64,000 nt of DNA from Azoarcus sp. TTM-91 (GCF_012911025.1 NZ_WUEI01000006.1:34612-98611); one strand, 5' to 3'. Shown: positions 16,789-25,798, counted from the first letter of the stretch. Notes: generated from the letters alone by a model not told the origin. A program made the numbers and translations.

Positions 16789-18127
16789 GGTCGGCCTCCT
16801 TCTTGTCAGCCTGGGTGGGGGTCTTGGCGGGGTTCAGCATGTACTGCTTCCAGGCGGCGAACTGGTTGCGCATCGGCAGTTCGCTGGTGCCGTTGGTGGA
16901 CACCATGCCGTCCGGCGTTTCCTTGTCGGTGCCGAGGTAGCGGTGCAGGCTGACCCAGTCGCCGCCGCGGGTCTGGTTGCCTTCCTGGCAGCGCTTGTAG
17001 ACCTCGACGTCGTCCGGCATGACGTTGGAGGAGGGCGAGTTGATCAGGTTGGCGTAGGTCAGTGCGCGGTCGAACACCGCGTCCGGCGCGCCCTTCAGGC
17101 GGAAGGTCTGGATCTCGATCATGGTGCGGTCCACGCTCACCGGGCGGATCACGCGGAACTGCTGGAACACCGTGTGCGGCGAGCCGCTGCCGTAGATGAT
17201 GGTGTTGTGGCGGTTCATGCCCAGGATCTGGCGCGCCTTCTCTTCGCCGTAGGCTTCGGTGAGCACGGCGAAGTGCTCGCGCGAGACCGGATCGCGGGTG
17301 GCGGCGGCCGGGTCGAAGATGGCTTCCATGTAGCCGTGGCCGTTGTGGTAGGCGCGCAGCTCCAGCTTCTCCCAGAACTCGTAGGGCTCGCCGTTGCCGT
17401 CCATGATCAGCAGCTCGAAGGGCATCTCGCCGATTTCCTTGGCTTCCTCGCGCGCGGCGACGAAGGAGGACTCATGGGTGACGCGGGCGTGCATGGTGTC
17501 GTGCAGGTTCTCGTAGAACACCTTCCAGTTCGATTTCTGCATGACGCGGAAGGTGCCGCCGGCCACTTCCACCTCGCCCACCGGCGAGCGCTCGCACAGG
17601 TTGTCGATGGAGGAGGCGACGCCGCCGAGGAAGGTGAGCAGGTCCGGGCCTTCGGCCGATTGGCTGGCGAAGACGAAGCCGCGGTAGCTGTCGACGCGGG
17701 CCACCGCCTTCATCGAGAAGTCGGGGTTGGCGGGGTCGTAGCAGGTGCCTTCCAGGCCGTTCTTCAGCGGCAGCGAGAGGTGGGAGCCGTCCAGCTTGAA
17801 GGTCCAGGCGTGGTAGGGGCAGCGGAAGAACTTGCCGGTACAGCCGTCGCCATCGGGCACGACCTTGGCGCCCTTGTGCGGGCAGCGGTTGTACACCACG
17901 TGCACCTTGCCGTCGGCGGCGCGGACCATGATGACGTCCTGATCGCCGATGCGGGTGGTGTGGTAGTCGCCGGTCTTCTTGACCTGGCTTTCGTGGCCGA
18001 CGTAGATCCAGGCCTGACCGTAGATGCGTTCCATCTCCAGGGCAAAGATCTCGGGGTCGGTGTACACGTGCTTATGCACGCTGTCTTCGCGCACCATGGC
18101 GGCGAGCGCTTCGGTGGTCAGACTCAT
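16775..18127 (-). CDS. Aromatic-ring-hydroxylating dioxygenase, alpha (catalytic) subunit
   Basis: 450 residues. The Rieske [2Fe-2S] ligands are Cys82-x-His84 (RCPHKGA) and Cys103-x2-His106 (RCPYHAW). The mononuclear iron ligands are His213 and His218 in NWKVFYENLHDTMHARVTH, with Asp210 as the electron-bridging residue. The enzyme would insert both atoms of O2 into an aromatic ring using electrons from the reductase encoded upstream. The ATG at 18127 has GGAGAGC upstream; longer frames run into the reductase gene. Closest relatives by pattern are oxygenases for aromatic acids (benzoate, anthranilate and salicylate groups), but no substrate is claimed. Confidence 0.93.
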   Translation of the reverse strand: MSLTTEALAAMVREDSVHKHVYTDPEIFALEMERIYGQAWIYVGHESQVKKTGDYHTTRIGDQDVIMVRAADGKVHVVYNRCPHKGAKVVPDGDGCTGKFFRCPYHAWTFKLDGSHLSLPLKNGLEGTCYDPANPDFSMKAVARVDSYRGFVFASQSAEGPDLLTFLGGVASSIDNLCERSPVGEVEVAGGTFRVMQKSNWKVFYENLHDTMHARVTHESSFVAAREEAKEIGEMPFELLIMDGNGEPYEFWEKLELRAYHNGHGYMEAIFDPAAATRDPVSREHFAVLTEAYGEEKARQILGMNRHNTIIYGSGSPHTVFQQFRVIRPVSVDRTMIEIQTFRLKGAPDAVFDRALTYANLINSPSSNVMPDDVEVYKRCQEGNQTRGGDWVSLHRYLGTDKETPDGMVSTNGTSELPMRNQFAAWKQYMLNPAKTPTQADKKEADRAAA

Positions 18128-18156
18128 GGCTGCTCTCCTGATGACAAGGTTGTTGG

Positions 18157-19104
18157 TTAAAGCTCGAGCACCAGCCGCTCGGACCGGGCACGGGAAACAC
18201 AGGTACAAAAGCCGCCTTCCTTGCGCTCGCGCTCGGACAGGCAGATGTCGCGGTGGTCAGCCTCGCCGTCCAGCACCTTGGCGACGCAGATGCCGCATTC
18301 GCCGCGGCGGCAGTCGAACATCGGGTCGAGTCCGGCTTCCTCCATCACGTCCATCACCGTCTTGCCCACCGGCACTTCCAGGGTGACGCCGCTGGTGCTG
18401 AGTTCCACGGTGAAGGGGCGGTCGCCGGCTTCATCCAGCGCGCCGGTGAAGAGTTCGCAGTGCAGGTTGGCTTCCGCCCAGCCGAGCTGGCGGCCGGTGT
18501 CCAGCACCGCGGCGATGAAGCCCTTGGGGCCGCAGACGTAAAGGTGGCGGCCGGCGGCGGGGGCGCCGATGACTTCGGCCAGCGGCATGCCCTTGGCGGG
18601 ATCGCCACCGTCGAACCAGCAGCGCGCGTGCTCCAGCGCCTCGACCTCGGCGCAGTAGGCGGCGCGGTCGCGGTCGCGGGCGGCGTAGTGCATGGCGTAG
18701 CGCTTGCCGGCGGCGGACAGCGCCCGCGCCATACAGAGAATGGGGGTGATGCCGATGCCGCCGGCGAACAGCAGGTGTTCCTCGGCGGCCTCTTCCAGCG
18801 GGAAGAGGTTCTTCGGTGGCGACACTTCCACCACTGCGCCCACGTTCAGGCTGTGTACCCAGCGTGAGCCGCCCGTGCCTTCGGCTTCCAGCTGCACCGC
18901 GATTTCCAGCGCATCGCTGCCGCTCGCCGGGGTGACCAGCGAGTAGGCGCGGCGCAGCGGGCGCTCGCCCGGCACATGCAGTTCGATATGGGCGCCAGCG
19001 GTGTAGTCCGGCGCCGGCGTGCCGTCGGTGGTGCGCAGGATGAGCCTGCGGATCAGCGGGGTGAGCGTGTCGATCTGATCGACGCGCAGGGAAAGCGGGG
19101 TCAT
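18157..19104 (-). CDS. Oxygenase reductase: flavin/NAD domain plus C-terminal plant-type ferredoxin (PDR/VanB-like)
   Basis: 315 residues passing electrons from NAD(P)H to the Rieske oxygenase. The flavin-binding RRAYSLVT stretch and the NAD-binding GGIGITPILCMA and YVCGPKGF come first. The [2Fe-2S] domain is at the C-terminus, with CRRGECGIC (Cys265, 270, 273) and the last ligand near residue 300-302 (FCTC). This order is that of phthalate dioxygenase reductase and vanillate demethylase VanB, rather than BenC, whose ferredoxin is N-terminal. The ATG at 19104 replaces longer readings without support. It is the first gene of the minus-strand operon, 29 bases before the alpha subunit. No separate ferredoxin gene is needed or seen. 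Confidence 0.9.
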   Translation of the reverse strand: MTPLSLRVDQIDTLTPLIRRLILRTTDGTPAPDYTAGAHIELHVPGERPLRRAYSLVTPASGSDALEIAVQLEAEGTGGSRWVHSLNVGAVVEVSPPKNLFPLEEAAEEHLLFAGGIGITPILCMARALSAAGKRYAMHYAARDRDRAAYCAEVEALEHARCWFDGGDPAKGMPLAEVIGAPAAGRHLYVCGPKGFIAAVLDTGRQLGWAEANLHCELFTGALDEAGDRPFTVELSTSGVTLEVPVGKTVMDVMEEAGLDPMFDCRRGECGICVAKVLDGEADHRDICLSERERKEGGFCTCVSRARSERLVLEL

Positions 19105-19679
19105 GAACAAAGCTCCGTGAAATGCCGCCGGCTGTGCCAGCGAGGAAAAATTTATTCGTCCCGGCGGTAGGGGAATAGCCGCGATTGGCAGCACTTGTCC
19201 GCTTATTGCACCGCGGCGGTGCGGGCCGCCGGGCGGCTGGCTTGTGCAGCGGCCGAAATCGGCTACTGGCGGCGTGGTGAACGAGGGGCGCCCGCGCGGC
19301 GTGGCGCCAGACGGCGCATGGATTTGCCGCTTGCGGGCGAGGGTGGCGTCAGTGACCGGATGCGGCTGGTGTGCGCTGCAGCGCTGATTTGGTGCTTGCC
19401 TGATTCGGACAAAGCCATTTTTGCGGCTTGCCTATTCCGGATAGTCCCTGCCGGGAAATTCCCCAAGAATCGTTTTCAGGCTGGCGGGATAGCAATCCCC
19501 CCGACGCCGGGCTCGCCCGGCAAAGAGGCCGCGCAGCGGGCCGCTCCCAACGGAGAGATCAACTTGAAAGCAGAAGCATCGATTGCGGAGAACCGCCGCG
19601 GCAGCCTTGCGCCGGCCTCTTCCTGTAGCCGCTGTTTCCGCATGCGGACAGCCTGACGGCGGGCGCGGCGGAGAACGGT
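19105..19679. promoter_or_regulatory. Divergent control region between oxygenase operon and ABC transporter operon
   Basis: This 575-base region separates the two catabolic operons and must hold both promoters, but no clear -35/-10 or -24/-12 pair stands out. CTATTCCGGATAG (19432-19444) is a 13-base near-palindrome (one mismatch) and the best operator candidate. The section from 19250 to 19360 is very GC-rich and shows nothing. A short possible peptide frame (19564-19656) lies in front of livH. No regulator gene is adjacent. Confidence 0.4.
19564..19656 (+). CDS. Possible 30-residue peptide before livH
   Basis: A TTG codon with GGAGA seven bases upstream opens a 30-residue frame ending SSCSRCFRMRTA, which stops 23 bases before livH. 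The good ribosome site is the only support. The paired cysteines could be chance. It may be a translated leader or noncoding. Confidence 0.25.
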   Translation: MKAEASIAENRRGSLAPASSCSRCFRMRTA

Positions 19680-20600
19680 ATGGACAGCATTTTCATTATC
19701 GAGCAGTTGATCAACGGCATCGGCTACGGCCTGATGCTGTTCCTGCTCGCGGCGGGCCTGACCCTGGTGTTCGGGGTCATGGATACGATGAACCTGGCGC
19801 ACGGCACCCTCTTCATGTTCGGTGCCTACATTGCCGCCACCGTGCATGAGGCCAGCCACTCCTTCGTGGCGGCGGTGCTGTGCGGCGTGGTGGTCACCAT
19901 GCTGATCGGCGCGCTGCTGGAGGTGACGCTGATGCGCCGCCTCTACAAGCGCAACCACCTCAACCAGGTGGTGGCCACCTTCGGCGTGATCCTGCTCGCC
20001 GATGACTTCGTCAAGTGGATGTGGGGCGCCTCGCCCATCATGGCCTCCACCCCGGCCGCGCTGGCTGGCCCGGTGCAGCTGCTGCCGGATCTGCCCTATC
20101 CCTCCTACCGCCTGCTGATCCTGGTGGCGGGCGTGGTGGCGGCGCTGGCGCTGTACTTCGTGGTGAACCACACCCGGCTGGGCATGCTGGTGCGCGCCGG
20201 CGCTTCGGACCGGCCGATGGCCGAGCTGATGGGCGTGCGGGTGCAGTCGGTATTCACCCTGGTGTTCGTGATCGGCGCCGCGCTGGCCGGCGTGGCCGGA
20301 GCTTTGATGGGGCCGCTGACTTCGGTGCAGATCGGCATGGGCGAGGGCATTCTGATTCCGGCGCTGGTGGTGATCGTGATCGGCGGCATCGGCTCGGTGC
20401 GCGGCTCCTTCGTCGCCGCCATGCTGGTTGGCGTGGTGGATACCGCCGGCCGCGCCTTCGTGCCGCCGCTGCTGCGCGAGGTGATGGCGCCGGCGCTGGC
20501 CGCCGACGTCGGCCCCGCGCTGGCCGGCATCGCCATGTATGTGTTGATGGCAGTGGTTCTTTGCTTCAAGCCGGGCGGCCTGTTCCCGGCCAGGGGATGA
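19680..20600 (+). CDS. livH: Branched-chain/aromatic-acid-type ABC transporter permease (LivH family)
   Basis: 306-residue inner-membrane permease with about eight membrane spans. Family marks are the N-terminal INGIGYGLMLFLLAAGLTL with VMDTMNLAHG, and the EAA-like loop near ASDRPMAELMGVRVQSVFTLVF. It forms the transmembrane channel with LivM. The usual substrates of the family are hydrophobic amino acids, but many relatives in betaproteobacteria import aromatic acids; the divergent oxygenase operon favours the latter. It is the first gene of a five-gene transporter operon. Confidence 0.93.
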   Translation: MDSIFIIEQLINGIGYGLMLFLLAAGLTLVFGVMDTMNLAHGTLFMFGAYIAATVHEASHSFVAAVLCGVVVTMLIGALLEVTLMRRLYKRNHLNQVVATFGVILLADDFVKWMWGASPIMASTPAALAGPVQLLPDLPYPSYRLLILVAGVVAALALYFVVNHTRLGMLVRAGASDRPMAELMGVRVQSVFTLVFVIGAALAGVAGALMGPLTSVQIGMGEGILIPALVVIVIGGIGSVRGSFVAAMLVGVVDTAGRAFVPPLLREVMAPALAADVGPALAGIAMYVLMAVVLCFKPGGLFPARG

Positions 20601-21604
20601 GCATGACGACGACAGAGAAGAATCCCATGGCCGTCGCCGGACCGGCGCTGGTGCTGCTGGGCCTGGCGGTGTTCCCGGCGGTGGCGCCGCACTTCGGCCT
20701 GGACTACTACACCGGCTTCGTGATGCGCATGCTGATCGTGATGCTGATCGCGACCAGCCTGAACTACCTGATGGGCTACGGCGGCATGGTGGCGCTGGGC
20801 CATGCCGGCTTCGTCGGCGTCGGCGCCTATGCGCTGGTGGCAATGACCGAGGCCGGCATCACCAACGCCTGGGCGCTGTGGGGCGGGGCGATGCTGGCGG
20901 CGGCGGTGGCTGCGCTGCTGATCGGCGCGGTGTCGCTGCGCACCAAGGGGGTGTATTTCATCATGATCACCCTGGCTTTCGCCCAGATGCTCTATTACCT
21001 GGCGGTGTCGCTGCGGGTGTATGGCGGCGACGACGGCTACAACCTGTACTCCCGGCCGGTGCTGGGCTTCGGACTGGATGCGGCGGACGATGCCACGCTG
21101 TACTGGGTGGTGCTGGCGGTGTGCGCGGCCTGCTTCCTGTTCTTCCACCGCAGCGTGGGTTCGCGCTTCGGCCAGGCGCTGGTCGGCATCCGCGACAACG
21201 AGTCGCGCATGATGGCGCTGGGCTATCCGGTATTCCTGCTCAAGCTCCAGGCCTTCGTCATCGCCGCGGCGGTGGCCGGGCTGGGCGGCGCGCTGATGGT
21301 GACGCAGAACAGCTTCATCAGCCCGAGCAGCATGCACTGGTCGCAGTCGGCGGTGCTCATCGTCATCGTCGTGCTCGGCGGGCTGGGGCATCGCTGGGGC
21401 GGCGTCATCGGCGCCGCGGTGTGGGTGTCGCTGGAAGAGACCCTGCGCATGAGCACCGAGTACTGGCACTGGCCGCTGGGCGCGCTGCTGATCGCCATCA
21501 TCCTGTTCGCGCCGGAAGGGCTGGGCACCTTGTTCCACCGTTCGCCGGCGGGCAAGGGCGAAGGCCGCGGCGGCATCTTCTACCTGCTGCGGAGGTCGGC
21601 ATGA
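20597..21604 (+). CDS. livM: ABC transporter permease (LivM family)
   Basis: 335 residues, about nine membrane spans. Family marks are LNYLMGYGGMVALGHAGFVGVGAY and the cytoplasmic loop SRFGQALVGIRDNESRMMALGYPVFLLKLQAFVIA. Its ATG overlaps the livH stop as ATGA; a second ATG two codons later is equally possible. It pairs with LivH. The C-terminal LGTLFHRSPAGKGEGRGG tail is charged and cytoplasmic. Confidence 0.93.
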   Translation: MSMTTTEKNPMAVAGPALVLLGLAVFPAVAPHFGLDYYTGFVMRMLIVMLIATSLNYLMGYGGMVALGHAGFVGVGAYALVAMTEAGITNAWALWGGAMLAAAVAALLIGAVSLRTKGVYFIMITLAFAQMLYYLAVSLRVYGGDDGYNLYSRPVLGFGLDAADDATLYWVVLAVCAACFLFFHRSVGSRFGQALVGIRDNESRMMALGYPVFLLKLQAFVIAAAVAGLGGALMVTQNSFISPSSMHWSQSAVLIVIVVLGGLGHRWGGVIGAAVWVSLEETLRMSTEYWHWPLGALLIAIILFAPEGLGTLFHRSPAGKGEGRGGIFYLLRRSA

Positions 21605-22350
21605 CGCTGTTTTCCACTCGTGGCCTGGTCAAGCAGTTCGGCAGCCTGCGCGCTACCGACAATGTGTCCATCGACGTCGCGCCCAATGAGGTGCACGCGC
21701 TGATCGGCCCCAACGGCGCCGGCAAGAGCACGCTGGTGAACCTCATCTCCGGCATGCTGCCGGCCGATGGCGGCAGCATCGTGCTGGATGGCGTCGATCT
21801 CACCGGCATGCCGCCGCACAAGCGGGTGCGGGCGGGGCTGTCGCGCTGCTTCCAGGTCACCAATCTGTTCAAGAAGGCCACCGTGCTCAGCAACCTGATG
21901 CTGGCGGTGCAGTCGCATCGCGGCAGCAGCTTCCTGCCGCTGGGGCGGCGGGATGGCGAGACGGCGCTGGCCGAGCGCGCGGTGGAACTGGCCGGCCGTG
22001 TCGGCCTGGGCGGCGAGCTGGACCGCATCGCCGGCAGCCTGCCGCACGGCGCGCAGCGCCAGCTGGACGTGGCGCTGGCGCTGGCGGCCGATCCCAAGCT
22101 GCTGCTGCTGGACGAGCCGATGGCCGGCATGGGGCCGGATGAATCCGCGCGCATGGTGGAGCTGATCCAGCTCCTGCGCCGCGACATGGCCATCCTGCTG
22201 ATCGAGCACGACATGGACGCGGTGTTCAAGCTGGCCGACCGCATCTCGGTGCTGGTGTACGGCAAGGTGCTGGCCAGCGGCAATGCCGAGCAGATCAAGT
22301 CTCATCCGGAAGTGCAGGCGGTGTATCTCGGTTCGGAGGTGGAGGCATGA
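21601..22350 (+). CDS. livG: ABC transporter ATPase (LivG family)
   Basis: 249 residues. Walker A is GPNGAGKST, Walker B LLLLDEPMAGM, and the H-loop IEHDM. The signature position reads LPHGAQRQLD rather than LSGGQ, in keeping with the YGxQR form common in LivG proteins. The start overlaps the livM stop as ATGA. It provides ATP hydrolysis for the LivHM pore together with LivF. Confidence 0.93.
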   Translation: MTLFSTRGLVKQFGSLRATDNVSIDVAPNEVHALIGPNGAGKSTLVNLISGMLPADGGSIVLDGVDLTGMPPHKRVRAGLSRCFQVTNLFKKATVLSNLMLAVQSHRGSSFLPLGRRDGETALAERAVELAGRVGLGGELDRIAGSLPHGAQRQLDVALALAADPKLLLLDEPMAGMGPDESARMVELIQLLRRDMAILLIEHDMDAVFKLADRISVLVYGKVLASGNAEQIKSHPEVQAVYLGSEVEA

Positions 22351-23063
22351 AGCACGAAGCCCTTCTTTCCTGTTCCGGCCTGCAGGCCGGCTACGGTGGC
22401 AGCCAGGTGCTGTTCGGGCTGGATTTCGAGATCCAGCCGGGCGAGGTCGTCGGCCTGCTGGGCCGCAACGGCATGGGCAAGAGCACCACGATCAAGAGCA
22501 TCGTCGGCCTGCTCGCGCCCAGCCGTGGCGACATCCGCTTCCTCGGCAAGCCCATCGGCGGCCAGCGGCCGGATGCCATCGCCCGCATGGGCGTGGCCAT
22601 CGTGCCGGAAGGCCGCCACTGCTTCCCCAACCTCACGGTGCGGGAACACCTGGTGGCCTTCGCCGACAACCGCAACGACCTGCGCGACGGCTGGACGCTG
22701 GAGCGCATCTACGCCCTCTTTCCGCGCCTGAAGGAGCGCGCAGAGAACCTCGGCAACCAGCTCTCCGGCGGCGAGCAGCAGATGCTGGCCATAGGCCGGG
22801 CGCTGTCGACCAACCCCCGGCTGCTGATCCTGGACGAGGCCACCGAAGGCCTGGCGCCGGTGATCCGCGACGAGATCTGGCGCTGCCTGGCGCTGCTCAA
22901 GGAGCAGGGGCAAACCACGCTGGTGGTGGACAAGTATGTGGATCGGCTGGTGCAGCTGGCCGACCGCCACCTCATCGTCGAGCGCGGCCGCATCGTGTGG
23001 TCGGGTTCGTCTGCAGAACTGGCTGCGGACCGCAGCCTGTGGCACCGCTACATGGGCGTATGA
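22347..23063 (+). CDS. livF: ABC transporter ATPase (LivF family)
   Basis: 238 residues. Walker A is GRNGMGKST, the signature LSGGEQQML, and Walker B LLILDEATEGL. The H-loop reads VVDKYVDR where LivF proteins commonly have VEQN, so the conserved switch residue is atypical here. The gene overlaps livG as ATGA. GRHCFPNLTVREHL is the usual LivF segment after the Q-loop. Confidence 0.93.
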   Translation: MKHEALLSCSGLQAGYGGSQVLFGLDFEIQPGEVVGLLGRNGMGKSTTIKSIVGLLAPSRGDIRFLGKPIGGQRPDAIARMGVAIVPEGRHCFPNLTVREHLVAFADNRNDLRDGWTLERIYALFPRLKERAENLGNQLSGGEQQMLAIGRALSTNPRLLILDEATEGLAPVIRDEIWRCLALLKEQGQTTLVVDKYVDRLVQLADRHLIVERGRIVWSGSSAELAADRSLWHRYMGV

Positions 23064-23169
23064 ACACGCGCCCGGCTTTGGTGGCAGGGACGGCGCGATC
23101 CACGAGACGCGCTGCCATGCCGTTCTTCATCCGCCGTTCCGCATCCCAAACCCCCCACGGAGATTCACG

Positions 23170-24351
23170 ATGAAAGGCACGCTTACCCGTACCGCCGCCG
23201 CCTTGCTGGCGCTTGGCCTGACCTGCGCCCCGGCGCTGGCGGCCGACGAGATCAAGATCGGCTTCCTCACCACCCTGTCCGGCCCCGGGGCCTCCCTTGG
23301 CTCCGACGTGCGCGACGGCTTCAAGCTGGCGTTGACCCATTCCGGCGACAAGCTGGGTGGCCTGCCGGTGAAGCTGGACGTGGTCGATGACCAGCAGAAC
23401 CCGCAGACCGGCCGCCAGACGGTGGAGCGCTTCCTCAAGCGCGACAAGGTGGACCTGGTGACCGGCGTGGTCTTCTCCAACGTGCTGCTGCCGGTGCTGC
23501 CGGGCATCCTGCAGGCCAATGTGCCCTACCTGTCGGTGAACACTGGTCCGCGCGATTACGCCGGGGAAAAGTGTGACCCCAACTTCTTCGCCGTGGCCTG
23601 GCAGAACGAAGACATTCCGGCGGCCATGGGCAAGTTCGCCACCGACAAGGGTTACAAGCGCGTCGCCATGATCGCACCCAACTACCCCGGCGGCCGCGAG
23701 TCCCTGGATGGCTTCAAGCGCCTCTACAAGGGCGAGATCGTCGAAGAGATCTACACCAAGCTCGGCCAGCTGGACTATGCCGCCGAGCTGGCGACCATCC
23801 GCGTCGCCAAGCCGGATGCGGTGTTTTTCTTCCTGCCGGGCGGCATGGGCGTGAACTTCATCAAGCAGTTCGACGGCGCCGGCCTCAACAAGCAGATGGC
23901 GCTGCTCGCCCCCGGCTTCTCGGCAGACGAAGACACCATCAAGGCGGTGGGTGAGTCCATCGTCGGCCTGTACAACTCCTCCCAGTGGGCGGCCGACCTG
24001 GACAACCCGGCGAACAAGCGCTTCGTCGCCGACTTCGTGAAGACCTACGGCCGCACGCCGACCATGTATGCCGCCCAGGCCTATGACACCGCCCTGCTGA
24101 TCGACAGCGCGGTGAAGAAGGTCGGCGGCAAGATCGAAGACCATGCGGCCTTCCAGAAGGCGCTGAAGGCGGCGGACTTCCAGTCGGTACGCGGCAAGTT
24201 CAGCTTCAACAACAACCAGTACCCCATCCACGATCTGTACATGCGTGAGGTCTACAAGACCGCGGACGGCAAGATCACCAACAAGACGGTGGGCACTGTG
24301 GTGCAGGGCTACAAGGACCCCTTCGCCGGCGAGTGCAAGATGGGCGGCTGA
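23170..24351 (+). CDS. Periplasmic substrate-binding protein of the Liv-type ABC transporter
   Basis: 393 residues. A signal peptide (MKGTLTRTAAALLALGLTCA, cut after PALA) leads into the type I periplasmic-binding fold: IKIGFLTTLSGPGASLGSDVRDGFKLAL, VDDQQNPQTGRQTVERFL and YAAQAYDTALLIDSAVK. It captures the ligand and delivers it to LivHM. The ATG at 23170 lies 106 bases after livF. The family includes binding proteins for benzoate-type acids as well as leucine; the ligand cannot be decided from sequence. A terminator follows at once, making this the last gene of the operon. Confidence 0.92.
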   Translation: MKGTLTRTAAALLALGLTCAPALAADEIKIGFLTTLSGPGASLGSDVRDGFKLALTHSGDKLGGLPVKLDVVDDQQNPQTGRQTVERFLKRDKVDLVTGVVFSNVLLPVLPGILQANVPYLSVNTGPRDYAGEKCDPNFFAVAWQNEDIPAAMGKFATDKGYKRVAMIAPNYPGGRESLDGFKRLYKGEIVEEIYTKLGQLDYAAELATIRVAKPDAVFFFLPGGMGVNFIKQFDGAGLNKQMALLAPGFSADEDTIKAVGESIVGLYNSSQWAADLDNPANKRFVADFVKTYGRTPTMYAAQAYDTALLIDSAVKKVGGKIEDHAAFQKALKAADFQSVRGKFSFNNNQYPIHDLYMREVYKTADGKITNKTVGTVVQGYKDPFAGECKMGG

Positions 24352-24366
24352 TCCCTGCAGGGAGAT

Positions 24367-24397
24367 GGCGCGGCCGCACTGCCGCGCCGGTGTTTTT
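24367..24397 (+). terminator. Terminator of the transporter operon
   Basis: GGCGCGGC-CGCACT-GCCGCGCC is an eight-pair stem followed by GGTGTTTTTC. It begins 15 bases after the stop of the binding-protein gene. Confidence 0.75.
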
Positions 24398-24444
24398 CGC
24401 AAGATGGGCGCGGTGGCCGCAAGGCTCCGCGTCCTTCGTCCTTC

Positions 24445-24930
24445 TTACAGCAGGGCTTCGGCGGAAACGATGACGCCGTCCTCGTCCGCGTACAGGTAGT
24501 GGCCGGGCACGAAGGTGACGCCACCGAAGGTGACAGGTATGTCGACCTCGCCGACTTTGCGCTTGATGGACTTGCGCGGGTGGGTGCCGAGGGCGAAGAC
24601 GCCCAGGTCCATGCCGCCCAGCATCTTGGAATCGCGGATGCAGCCATACACCACCACACCGGCCCAGCCGTTCTTCACGCCCAGTTCGCCAAGCTGGTCG
24701 CCGACCAGGGCGCAGCGCTGGGAGCCGCCGCCATCGATCACCAGCACGCGGCCGTTGCCGGGCGAGGCGAGGGCGGTGCGGACGAGGGCGTTATCCTCGA
24801 ACAGCTTGAGGGTGGAAATGGGGCCGCAGAAGGCGCTGCGGCCGCCGAAGCTGCGGAACATGGGGGCGACGACGCTGACCTTGTCTTCGTTGGCGTCGCA
24901 CAGATCTGCGGTCTGAATGGCGAGGGACAT
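24445..24930 (-). CDS. RraA-family protein (RNase E regulator or HMG/CHA aldolase-like)
   Basis: 161 residues, the length of E. coli RraA, with the family core [41 protein letters not shown] and NFGGVTF-like [20 protein letters not shown]. RraA binds RNase E, while relatives are class II aldolases of gallate/protocatechuate meta pathways. The aldolase Arg-Asp pair is present here (YGCIRDS) although absent from E. coli RraA; the further acidic residue three positions on is not (Lys-Met). The ATG at 24930 starts the family N-terminus. It lies next to the aromatic island but on the opposite strand, so either role is possible. Confidence 0.82.
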   Translation of the reverse strand: MSLAIQTADLCDANEDKVSVVAPMFRSFGGRSAFCGPISTLKLFEDNALVRTALASPGNGRVLVIDGGGSQRCALVGDQLGELGVKNGWAGVVVYGCIRDSKMLGGMDLGVFALGTHPRKSIKRKVGEVDIPVTFGGVTFVPGHYLYADEDGVIVSAEALL

Positions 24931-25092
24931 GCTGGCTCCGTGATGAGGCGGGGACAAACCGGAAGCGGCTCCGGACCCGGCGGCGCCGGGGCGTCCGCAT
25001 CATAACGGATGCTGCGGGAGCTTCGTGCGGCCTGCCGGCCGTCCGTTGTAGGACAGCCGACAGGGCCGAACGCGACAAGTCGCGCGCAGGAC

Positions 25093-25656
25093 TCAGACCG
25101 GACCGCGCGCCTCGCGCACCGCGTCGGTCTTGGTGGCCACCACTTCGTCCCAGCCCACCGTCGGGTACTTGGGCGCGTAGTCGCCAAAAGCGGCAGCCAC
25201 GGTCAGCACCTTGTCGGCGGCGGACTGGCCCTTGAAGTCGCCCTTTTCCAGCTTCAGCTCGTCGATCAGCTCATTCCACACCATGCCGTCCTGCAGCGGG
25301 ATCAGCGTGGCGGAGCTACCGTTGAACTCGGTGAACAGCGGCTTCGCGACGTTCACCACGAAGAACAGCAGCTTGCTGCTGGGGGTGAGATCGGCACCGT
25401 ACTTTTGGAAGAAGAGCGGCACTTCATCGATGTCGTTCAGCATGCCGCCGGCCATGATGACCTTGTCGCCATCGGACAGCAGCACCGCGCCACGCATCAC
25501 TACCGTGGGCGGCTTGCGGCGGCCCGCAGCGTCACCAACCTCGCCTTCGACCAGGACAAGCTCGCCCCGGTAGGCGGCCTTGCCAGCCTCGCTGGTGGCT
25601 TCCTTGAAGTTCATGTTGAACAGCAGCCCTTGTTGCTCATAGCGGTCGAACAGCAT
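25093..25656 (-). CDS. Conserved hypothetical protein
   Basis: 187 residues with no recognised domain, signal peptide or membrane span. It is a mixed alpha/beta protein rich in hydrophobic strands (KLLFFVVNVAKPLF; KVIMAGGMLNDIDEVPLFFQKY). The ATG at 25656 has AGGAGTG upstream. It stands alone between the rraA-like gene and clpA, all minus strand, and is preceded by the clpA terminator, so it needs its own promoter. No function is proposed. Confidence 0.7.
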   Translation of the reverse strand: MLFDRYEQQGLLFNMNFKEATSEAGKAAYRGELVLVEGEVGDAAGRRKPPTVVMRGAVLLSDGDKVIMAGGMLNDIDEVPLFFQKYGADLTPSSKLLFFVVNVAKPLFTEFNGSSATLIPLQDGMVWNELIDELKLEKGDFKGQSAADKVLTVAAAFGDYAPKYPTVGWDEVVATKTDAVREARGPV

Positions 25657-25767
25657 CTGACACTCCTGCTTGGTTTGGGTTAAGAAATACCAAGCGTTCC
25701 TGCAATAACCGCGCCAGGGGAAAGGGAATGGGCCGGGCAGGGGAGGTGATGGGAAAGAATAGGGCAC

Positions 25768-25798
25768 AAAAAAACACAGCCCCGGAGGGGGGCTGTGT
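25768..25798 (-). terminator. Terminator of clpS-clpA
   Basis: On the minus strand ACACAGCCCC and its complement form a ten-pair stem followed by seven T residues, 31 bases after the clpA stop. Confidence 0.88.

Noticed and set aside
19195..19656. Open frame across the oxygenase/transporter intergenic region
   Set aside because: Composition is not protein-like; only the last 30 codons, which have their own ribosome site, were kept as a weak candidate.
21900..22200. Non-canonical LivG signature (LPHGAQR) considered as a defect
   Set aside because: LivG proteins commonly have a variant without LSGGQ at this position, so it is not evidence of inactivation.
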